Source of the DNA: JBDREF01 sp043820045
Lineage (GTDB): Bacteria; Planctomycetota; Phycisphaerae; Sedimentisphaerales; Anaerobacaceae
Assembly (NCBI GenBank): GCA_043820045.1
Contig: JBDREF010000174.1
Coordinates: forward strand, 1-6,480
Length of the DNA: 6,480 bases
Direction: 5' to 3'
Shown: positions 1 to 4,501 of the stretch, one piece after another
Layout: each line of letters begins with the position of its first letter
Numbering within the stretch: the first letter of the stretch is position 1
Position numbers and translations under genes: made by a program
The notes under the pieces: model-generated
The model's input: the letters and a program-made list of their open reading frames with translations, nothing else
Database searches by the model: none
What the model was told of the DNA's origin: nothing

Positions 1-1
1 G

Positions 2-838
2 CGGATAAAACTTAACAAGGCAGGTGTACGTCCTTCCCTTACCGAGGAAGAATGTGCCCGGTATTTAGCGTACACGGTTTGGGAACGGCGCAATATTTAT
101 AGCAGGATGCTAAGTGATTATTTTACCCAGTCGCCTTTCACAAACCAGCTCTACAATGACCTGCGGGTCAGTCGAATGGAGCAAAAGATAGAGGCTCTCC
201 AGGCTTCTCTTTCACAGGTGGCTCTTGGCGAGGTTGAAGAGCAGTATCTCTGGGCCATTGAGCAGACACCATCGGACTATGATTTACATTGGAAATACGG
301 CGAATTTCTGGAAAGCCTGGGAAACGACAACGCCGCAGCCAGGCAGTTTCGTCAGGTTCTGGATTATGTGCCGTATCATCACGAGGCTTATGCCAAATTA
401 GGTTTTTTCTTAGGCAGGGCGGGAGACCTCGATGCGGCTATTGAGTACAATTTGAAGGGGATAGAAATCTACCCCATCTTTGGTCAGGCATATTTCAATT
501 TGGGTTATGCATATCATCTTAAGCAAGATTACGACAAGGCCGCTGAAAGTTATTCCCGGTCGATTCGATTGGAGCCGGACAAGGCGGTGTCGTACAATAA
601 TCTGGGATTGGTATTGAGCCGGCAGGGCAAGCTCGATGAGGCGGTCCAAATATATCGCAATGGCTTGAAATACGTCCCGGACAACGTGGACCTGCATAGC
701 AATCTTGGCATTGTACTGGAAAAGCAGGGCAAAAGAGAAGAAGCCCTGAAAGAGCTTCGCACCGCCCTGCAAATAGACCCCAACTCCGCCACTACCCGTC
801 AGGTCTTGGATTTAATATTAAAAAGCAATACCGACTGA
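2..838 (+). CDS. Tetratricopeptide-repeat (TPR) protein, 3' part of a longer gene (5' end outside window)
   Basis: The frame ends with TGA at 836-838 and stays open to the left edge, adding 35 codons before the first in-window ATG at 107. That ATG has no properly spaced Shine-Dalgarno (AGCAGG abuts it), so the gene most likely starts upstream. Numbering from the ATG, five TPR units begin near residues 58, 92, 126, 160 and 194; their helix-A glycines at 65, 99, 133, 167 and 201 are exactly 34 apart (LGFF, LGYA, LGLV, LGIV). A half repeat (VEEQYLWAIEQTP) precedes them. TPRs are protein-interaction scaffolds; no catalytic motif is visible here. The segment before the repeats (LTEEECARYLAYTVW..., then PFTNQL) is a helical linker. 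From memory, similar linkers join SGNH-hydrolase-like or other large N-terminal domains to TPR tails in PVC-group proteins, but that domain cannot be seen. The gene converges on the S1-domain gene across 232 bp. The TPR assignment is firm; the role is unknown. Confidence 0.5.
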   Translation, partial: RIKLNKAGVRPSLTEEECARYLAYTVWERRNIYSRMLSDYFTQSPFTNQLYNDLRVSRMEQKIEALQASLSQVALGEVEEQYLWAIEQTPSDYDLHWKYGEFLESLGNDNAAARQFRQVLDYVPYHHEAYAKLGFFLGRAGDLDAAIEYNLKGIEIYPIFGQAYFNLGYAYHLKQDYDKAAESYSRSIRLEPDKAVSYNNLGLVLSRQGKLDEAVQIYRNGLKYVPDNVDLHSNLGIVLEKQGKREEALKELRTALQIDPNSATTRQVLDLILKSNTD

Positions 839-934
839 TTAAACAAGTTCTATAACCCACCCCGTCCGCGACCACACCCGCGTATTTATACAATAACAGA
901 AGTACCCCGACATGCCCGGACTCATATAGATCAG

Positions 935-956
935 GTAGGGTGGGCCTCGGCCCACC
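935..956 (+). repeat. REP-like palindromic element, left copy of a mirror pair
   Basis: This 22-bp element begins GTAGGGTGGG and ends CCCACC. GGTGGGCC (939-946) and GGCCCACC (949-956) are perfect complements around a TC centre, giving a GC-rich stem-loop with a single-stranded GTAG head at the 5' side. The GTAG head plus imperfect palindrome is the architecture of bacterial REP sequences mobilised by RAYT (TnpA-REP) transposases. No RAYT gene lies in the window, so the family link is an inference from form. Confidence 0.5.
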
Positions 957-967
957 GATCAACAAAT

Positions 968-989
968 GGTGGAGCCAGCCCCACCCTAC
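968..989 (-). repeat. REP-like palindromic element, right copy of a mirror pair
   Basis: Read on the minus strand this starts GTAGGGTGGG and ends CCACC, the same length (22 bp) and head as the element at 935-956, with a diverged centre (GCTGGCT against CCTCGGC). It lies 11 bp from its partner in opposite orientation, so the two heads also form a long outer inverted repeat (GTAGGGTGGG at 935-944 with CCCACCCTAC at 980-989). Such inverted pairs are the BIME arrangement. Confidence 0.5.
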
Positions 990-1070
990 GAGGCTGAATT
1001 TAGACATATAATGGTACCAATGAGAAGTTAGACGTAAGGTGTGCCGTGATTTTTACTCTTTTGCTCTGGA

Positions 1071-3608
1071 TTATGGACTTATATACATCTCAACGGAATA
1101 CCCATTCACTCTGGATGGTAGAGCTTTTACGTATTCCGATGAGCTTGGTACATTTTCTTCCAAGACTCCCTCTATGCTATCTCCAAAGACATATGTTTTT
1201 GCCGGAGTCCTCACAATTTTAACGTCATATTCGTTTCCATATTCTACTGAATCAACCATCTTCTGGTAATATGCCTTTCGACTGAGCGTAAAAGTCATAT
1301 ATCTGGCATTGACCTTCAAGATAATCAGACTGTAACGTGATCCTGGTTCAAGTAGTTGACTGTACAAGTCTTCTGTAACATAGAGGATGTTCGAAAACTC
1401 CGACTTGTGGACAAAGCCGTATCCGGACAGACCATCCTTCTCGATTCTCACTTCCGCCCTGTCTTCAAAATGTCGAATTATTTCTCCACATACTACATCG
1501 CCTTCGTGCAGTTGAGAGGAAAGAGATTCGAAATCGTTCTTCAGAGCAGACTTGATGCTGCAGATAAGATTTTGATGTCTATCTTCGTAGTCAATAATCT
1601 TGACATCTACGTCCCTGCCAGCCAGGAAGCGACCTTCCAGATTCTGAATGTAGAACCAACTTATTTCAGACCTAGGGACAAAACCATTCACATTTCTGGC
1701 AATCGCCACTTCAAGTCCAGTCTGAGATGCTTTGAGCACTTTAGCGTTTACAACTGCAAGTCTATTCTTCTCAAAGTATTCAATGATAGGACTTCCCTGT
1801 AAGACTTTCGCGTTTAGGATGACTGTTTTGTTATCGGTATTTATCTGGACGATTTTGGCTCTAATCATCGCGTCAATCTTGAGTTCTTTGAGGCGAGCTT
1901 TGTTATCTTCTATGCTTGACCAACTCAGATCGTTAACAAACAATCTGGCCTCTATCCCCCCCGCGATTGAGCAAACCACACAAGAATGGTGTATTTCTTT
2001 GATTTGAGCCTGGATAATTTTGTTGATGGCTACCGAATCGGACGGAATGTTGTCCCAAGGATCAGCCAGATTGCATACTTTGCAGACATAGTTGTCTCGG
2101 TCAGGATCATACTTTATGATCTCAAGTTCGATAGTTTGCCCCACTTTGAACTGATCAGAAAGCAGGGCAAAACGATTATGTGTCGCGAATGCTCGCGGCA
2201 CAAATCCGCGCAGATCGTTCTCAGAGTTATAGACGATGAAACCGACCTCATAGCCGGTTCTGCTCTGTATTATTTTTTTAATGGAAAACGAGAGTGTTGT
2301 ATTAAGGCTGGCTTCTATTTTCCCGGCTGGATCGGTGGCCGTCCCCTTGTTTGAGAAATGAACGAAATCTGCTGTTTCACTGAAGTCTATTACTTGCAAC
2401 GAAAGTAGATCATGTGGTTTGAAATACTGGTGTAACTCACGAATCTCAATTTCGGACAGATCGTCACGAAGAATCTCACAGGTTTTTCCCCTGAAGGTCA
2501 CTGAGATTCTGTCTTCTTTCGTATATAGAATCTCTGCTTTGAGCGGAAGATTCTTCGCCTTGGCGTCCGCCACATTCTTCCAGAAATCGTATCTGATGGT
2601 ATTGTGGTTGATTTTCAATCCAATACAAGTTATGAGGTATCTATCCCCAACTTCATCATACCTAATGATTTCTGTTCTTTTACTCAGTTTAGTGAAGTGT
2701 TCATTCTGGATCATCGCCTCTGCGATTTTGTGCGTAATTGAACTTTTTCTATCGCCGCTTGAGATGAGGTAAATACAGGGGTATCCTCTAGCGGCGTACA
2801 AGTATGCTCGCCTTATATAAGCGTCGATGCCGTGCTCATCATACACTTCCGAATCCGCCACCAATATCGTACCAACTTTGAAATTGTTCCCCTCAAAATG
2901 TAGGATGGAGACTTCGTGATGTTCGCGCAGAATGAGTTTATGAAGCCAATCCAGAAATCTTTCGGCTTCTTGTTCGATGGCCCTGTTGGGAGTCTTGGTA
3001 AATACATTGTCTCCGAATGTTTTAAGTTCCGGAATGAATAGAGTGTCAAAGACACCGTTTTCGTCAATAGCCTCAAGCTTATAGAACTTTGCCTTGCAGG
3101 CCGTTGGCTCTTGAGAAAAGTGTTGGTTGAACTTGTGCAGGATTCTGGGACGGTTTCCTTTGAGGAGTATCTTGGTAGTAAGCAAGTCTATTGCTTTGCC
3201 AGTATCCTTTTGCAGAAACGGTTTGGATTGGTGAATCAATCCGGTCTGTATGAATGAGAAAAGGGCATTGTAGACATTCTGTTCGCGGTCTCTCTTATCA
3301 AAACTCAGGCAGACAATAGCCTCGTTTCCCTGCAAAATACTCTGTTCGTCTTCGGGCTTCACCCATTCAATCCTGCATCTTGGCAATATTGGATCGGGCA
3401 TTTCTCTGTTAATATGGTCGGCAAGTAAATTCAGTGAACCCTCTATCTCGCTGGAAACACTGAATTTCTTGAGGCTTTTGCATGCGAATGAGCATGCGCC
3501 TATGACATCGGCGGCAAAGAGCCTCAAATTCTGATAGTACTTCACGACCACAATTGCCAGCAGAATACCACCGGCGAAAGCGATCCCTGTTGGGACAATG
3601 ACTACCAT
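1071..3608 (-). CDS. Membrane-anchored protein with an uncharacterised middle region and about six C-terminal S1/OB-fold domains
   Basis: 845 aa. Residues 3-22 are a hydrophobic segment followed by K23 and R29, which predicts a single N-terminal anchor with the rest cytoplasmic. Residues ~45-340 match no family I recognise. They are helix-rich first (NVYNALFSFIQTGL near 111), then show an alternating strand/helix pattern near 246-330 (GTILVAD, GIDAYIRRAYLYAARG, CIYLISSG, TEIIRYDEV). From ~354 the protein is a string of S1-like domains: ~354-415 (diverged), ~434-512 (RGFVPRAF at 467), ~525-602, ~615-690 (NGFVPRSE at 641), ~701-780 (YGFVHKSE at 730) and ~788-845, the last apparently lacking its final strand. 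S1 domains bind RNA or single-stranded nucleic acid. It is not ribosomal protein S1, which has no membrane anchor or such a middle region. The start is supported by GGGAG (3615-3619) six bases upstream and lies one base after the upstream gene's stop. Sampled GC is low (20 of 60 at 2581-2640). Gene reality is strong; function is unknown. Confidence 0.5.
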   Translation of the reverse strand: MVVIVPTGIAFAGGILLAIVVVKYYQNLRLFAADVIGACSFACKSLKKFSVSSEIEGSLNLLADHINREMPDPILPRCRIEWVKPEDEQSILQGNEAIVCLSFDKRDREQNVYNALFSFIQTGLIHQSKPFLQKDTGKAIDLLTTKILLKGNRPRILHKFNQHFSQEPTACKAKFYKLEAIDENGVFDTLFIPELKTFGDNVFTKTPNRAIEQEAERFLDWLHKLILREHHEVSILHFEGNNFKVGTILVADSEVYDEHGIDAYIRRAYLYAARGYPCIYLISSGDRKSSITHKIAEAMIQNEHFTKLSKRTEIIRYDEVGDRYLITCIGLKINHNTIRYDFWKNVADAKAKNLPLKAEILYTKEDRISVTFRGKTCEILRDDLSEIEIRELHQYFKPHDLLSLQVIDFSETADFVHFSNKGTATDPAGKIEASLNTTLSFSIKKIIQSRTGYEVGFIVYNSENDLRGFVPRAFATHNRFALLSDQFKVGQTIELEIIKYDPDRDNYVCKVCNLADPWDNIPSDSVAINKIIQAQIKEIHHSCVVCSIAGGIEARLFVNDLSWSSIEDNKARLKELKIDAMIRAKIVQINTDNKTVILNAKVLQGSPIIEYFEKNRLAVVNAKVLKASQTGLEVAIARNVNGFVPRSEISWFYIQNLEGRFLAGRDVDVKIIDYEDRHQNLICSIKSALKNDFESLSSQLHEGDVVCGEIIRHFEDRAEVRIEKDGLSGYGFVHKSEFSNILYVTEDLYSQLLEPGSRYSLIILKVNARYMTFTLSRKAYYQKMVDSVEYGNEYDVKIVRTPAKTYVFGDSIEGVLEENVPSSSEYVKALPSRVNGYSVEMYISP

Positions 3609-3619
3609 TTCAATCTCCC
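3609..3619 (-). promoter_or_regulatory. Ribosome-binding site of the multi-S1 gene, inside the end of the upstream gene
   Basis: On the minus strand GGGAG (3619-3615) lies six bases before the ATG at 3608-3606 and overlaps the last codons of the zinc-ribbon gene, whose TGA is at 3612-3610. Stop and start are one base apart, the classic layout for termination-reinitiation coupling. It also fixes the start of the 845-aa protein. Confidence 0.5.
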
Positions 3620-3846
3620 GTCTTGTAGATATTGGCCTGCTCTATGCATTCTGGTGCGTTACAGATACTTTCTATGTTCCCCCCTTCTCTGGGAATGATA
3701 ACGCCGAGGTTGTCGAAAGAAATGGTTTGGCCACACATCGCGCAATAAACCACGCCATCTTCGACTGCTTTCCTCATCTTGAGCTTCTCTAAAATAGCCG
3801 GTATATCCTCCTTATAGGCAGCTTTGAGTCTCTTGATGTTCTTCAT
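3610..3846 (-). CDS. Small four-cysteine, zinc-ribbon-like protein
   Basis: 78 aa. A basic helical N-terminus (MKNIKRLKAAYKED, then AILEKLKMRKAVEDG) leads into C35-x2-C38 and C62-x4-C67, 23 residues apart, a spacing suited to binding one zinc ion as a small ribbon or knuckle. No family is recognised, and the protein could bind nucleic acid or another protein. The start at 3846 is supported by AAGGAG (3857-3862) ten bases upstream. The TGA is separated by one base from the ATG of the multi-S1 gene, so the two are almost certainly co-transcribed and translationally coupled, with this gene first. This suggests, but does not prove, a joint role. Similarity to zinc-binding domains is judged only from cysteine spacing. 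Confidence 0.5.
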   Translation of the reverse strand: MKNIKRLKAAYKEDIPAILEKLKMRKAVEDGVVYCAMCGQTISFDNLGVIIPREGGNIESICNAPECIEQANIYKTGD

Positions 3847-3937
3847 CTGGACGGCTCTCCTTCGGGTTTATTCAGTACTTCTGGTGACTCTTATTGGCAA
3901 TTATGACACATCTGATCTTGGTTTCTCGTCTTCCATC

Positions 3938-3966
3938 ATAATAACAAGCGATTCTCGCGGAGTAAA
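3938..3966 (-). promoter_or_regulatory. Possible sigma-70-type promoter for the zinc-ribbon / multi-S1 operon
   Basis: On the minus strand TTTACT (3966-3961) and TATTAT (3943-3938) are separated by 17 bases, matching the -35 and -10 consensus at four of six and five of six positions. It sits in an AT-rich stretch (about 3935-4020) and would leave a leader of roughly 85 bases before the ATG at 3846. A weaker alternative in the same stretch is TTGTTA and TACTAT with a 15-base spacer. This is a by-eye match only. Confidence 0.5.
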
Positions 3967-4020
3967 TGTCGATAGTAAAATTCGATATTTTTTAACAATA
4001 CGAAAATATTTTTACCGAAG

Positions 4021-4052
4021 CCGCGTTTTTGGGCGTTAATCGGCGGTTTGTG
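4021..4052 (+). repeat. 32-bp dispersed repeat, copy 1
   Basis: The copy starts CCGCGTTTTTGGGCG and ends TAATCGGCGGTTTGTG. It is almost identical to the copy at 4389-4420; the differences lie in the first half. The element has an internal ten-base rhythm (GCGTTTATC / GCGTTAATC / GCGGTTT), best seen in copies 2 and 3. Similar CGTTTATC-CGTTAATC motifs are, to my memory, widely scattered in environmental bacterial genomes, with no known function. Confidence 0.5.
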
Positions 4053-4054
4053 CG

Positions 4055-4090
4055 GGGGGATTGCCGCGGACGTTCCGGCCTCGCAATGAC
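4055..4090. repeat. Dispersed imperfect inverted repeat with ATTGC/GCAAT ends
   Basis: GGGATTGCCGCGG at 4057-4069 and CCTCGCAATGAC at 4079-4090 place ATTGC (4060-4064) opposite GCAAT (4083-4087), with partly complementary sequence between. Read on the minus strand it has the form CATTGCGAGG...GGCAATCC, which I recall as an intergenic repeat type common in many environmental bacteria. Its presence is certain; the family assignment is from memory. Confidence 0.5.
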
Positions 4091-4138
4091 GATGGGGGCT
4101 GGCGGGTGTTTGCGGGAACATTATTGCGGGAATTTGGC

Positions 4139-4162
4139 TGGTGCGATTTTATCGCACCTACG
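4139..4162 (+). repeat. Hairpin repeat TGGTGCGAT..., intact copy
   Basis: GGTGCGAT (4140-4147) and ATCGCACC (4151-4158) are perfect 8-bp complements around a TTT loop, followed by TACG. A second, decayed copy with the same head lies at 4355-4379 in the same orientation, so the two bracket a 240-bp segment. There is no downstream T-run, so it is not an obvious intrinsic terminator. Confidence 0.5.
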
Positions 4163-4242
4163 CCAGAATTGTCTATGAACCTCGCCAAAAATGGCGAGGT
4201 GAGTACGCCAAAAATGGTTTTCGACCTCGCCAGAATTGTCTA
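4161..4242 (+). repeat. Tandem array of four 22-23 bp units starting CGCCARAA
   Basis: Units begin at 4161, 4183, 4206 and 4228, so the spacing is 22, 23 and 22. Units 1 and 4 share CGCCAGAATTGTCTA; units 2 and 3 share CGCCAAAAATGG, giving an A-B-B-A order. Three of the units are preceded by ACCT or ACCTA. Unit 2 forms a perfect hairpin with the end of unit 1: ACCTCGCCA (4179-4187), loop AAAA, TGGCGAGGT (4192-4200). The array is too short and irregular, with no unique spacers, to be a CRISPR. Confidence 0.5.
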
Positions 4243-4287
4243 CCTACTAATAACAAGACTATAAAAGAAACTATAGAAGACACTACC

Positions 4288-4334
4288 GCACCGCCTGCGC
4301 CTCTGCCTTGGCCGTAGGCAGGCTCCGGCGGTGC
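4288..4334. repeat. Large GC-rich palindrome
   Basis: GCACCGCC (4288-4295) pairs perfectly with GGCGGTGC (4327-4334). Inside, CTGCCT (4303-4308) pairs with AGGCAG (4316-4321), giving a two-tier stem with internal loops. It stands out against the AT-rich stretch just before it (about 4243-4280). No T-run follows on either strand, so a terminator role is not indicated; a REP-like or structured-RNA element is possible. Confidence 0.5.
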
Positions 4335-4354
4335 CGGGCTGGAACGACTGAAGA

Positions 4355-4379
4355 TGGTGCGATTTCATCACACGCTACG
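4355..4379 (+). repeat. Hairpin repeat TGGTGCGAT..., decayed copy
   Basis: This matches the copy at 4139-4162 at its head (TGGTGCGATTT) and tail (CTACG), but changes in the right arm (ATCACACG against ATCGCACC) break the stem. It is a direct repeat of the intact copy 216 bp away. Confidence 0.5.
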
Positions 4380-4388
4380 TGTTTGAAT

Positions 4389-4420
4389 CCGCGTTTATCG
4401 GCGTTAATCGGCGGTTTGTG
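4389..4420 (+). repeat. 32-bp dispersed repeat, copy 2
   Basis: This is the cleanest copy: CCGCGTTTATCGGCG followed by TTAATCGGCGGTTTGTG. Its last 21 bases, from GGCGTTAATC to TTTGTG, are identical to copy 1. It lies 368 bp after copy 1 and 81 bp before copy 3, all in the same orientation. Confidence 0.5.
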
Positions 4421-4433
4421 GAGATACGTATCT

Positions 4434-4458
4434 GGATTCCTGCTTTCGCAGGAATGAC
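4434..4458. repeat. Perfect hairpin repeat ATTCCTGC / GCAGGAAT
   Basis: ATTCCTGC (4436-4443) and GCAGGAAT (4448-4455) form a perfect 8-bp stem with a TTTC loop, within GG...GACAG flanks. Elements of this form (GGATTCC-palindrome-GGAATGAC) are, to my memory, widespread intergenic repeats. It lies about 30 bp beyond the transporter stop on the minus strand and could protect or end that transcript, but no T-run follows. Confidence 0.5.
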
Positions 4459-4469
4459 AGGGCCTTGAT

Positions 4470-4501
4470 CCTCGTTTATCTGCGTTAATCCGCGGTTTTT
4501 G
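4470..4501 (+). repeat. 32-bp dispersed repeat, copy 3, overlapping the transporter's stop codon
   Basis: CCTCGTTTATCTGCG followed by TTAATCCGCGGTTTTTG aligns without gaps to copy 2 with a few substitutions. Bases 4485-4487 (TTA on this strand) are the stop codon of the OPT transporter read from the other strand, and the repeat also spans the final codons for K-T-A-D. Confidence 0.5.

Larger units (their letters stand above)
839..1070. other. Convergent intergenic region, TPR gene / S1-domain gene
   Basis: This 232-bp gap lies between the 3' ends of two converging genes, so no promoter is required in it. Its only clear structure is the mirror pair of palindromic elements at 935-989. The flanking parts (839-934 and 990-1070) show no convincing gene or RNA. 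No hairpin followed by a T-run was found on either strand, so there is no classical intrinsic terminator for either gene, although the palindromes could still stop or stabilise both transcripts. Confidence 0.5.
3847..4484. other. 638-bp non-coding repeat island between the zinc-ribbon gene and the transporter
   Basis: Both flanking genes are on the minus strand, so this holds the promoter and leader of the zinc-ribbon gene and the 3' end of the transporter transcript. From 3847 to about 4020 it is mostly plain leader and AT-rich DNA. From 4021 to 4484 it is a mosaic of short repeats and palindromes, listed separately. The few open frames here are short, lack convincing ribosome sites and run through repeat sequence, so no gene is called. 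Confidence 0.5.

Noticed and set aside
107..838. Starting the TPR gene at the ATG at 107
   Set aside because: The frame is open to the window edge, the upstream residues look like real protein, and no suitably spaced Shine-Dalgarno precedes this ATG.
935..989. Bidirectional intrinsic terminator
   Set aside because: The hairpins are strong, but neither strand has a T-run after them, and the shared GTAG-headed 22-bp form fits REP elements better. A terminating effect is not excluded.
1356..2772. Several plus-strand frames of about 90-150 codons (1356-1802, 1732-2007, 1986-2354, 2419-2772)
   Set aside because: They lie antisense within the 845-aa gene, whose S1 pattern is continuous throughout; the translations show no family features.
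1071..3608. Ribosomal protein S1 (rpsA)
   Set aside because: The membrane anchor, the ~330-residue unknown region and the diverged S1 domains do not fit rpsA, which is also a core gene without such a small partner gene.
4161..4242. CRISPR-like array
   Set aside because: Units are contiguous 22-23 bp tandem repeats of two types with no unique spacers, and no cas gene is present.
3936..4264. Two short frames in the repeat island (3936-4121 minus, 4061-4264 plus)
   Set aside because: They are made largely of dispersed repeat sequence, with no convincing ribosome site and no protein-like pattern.
4434..4458. Intrinsic terminator of the transporter gene
   Set aside because: There is a perfect stem-loop about 30 bp past the stop, but no T-run on the minus strand; it was kept only as a repeat.
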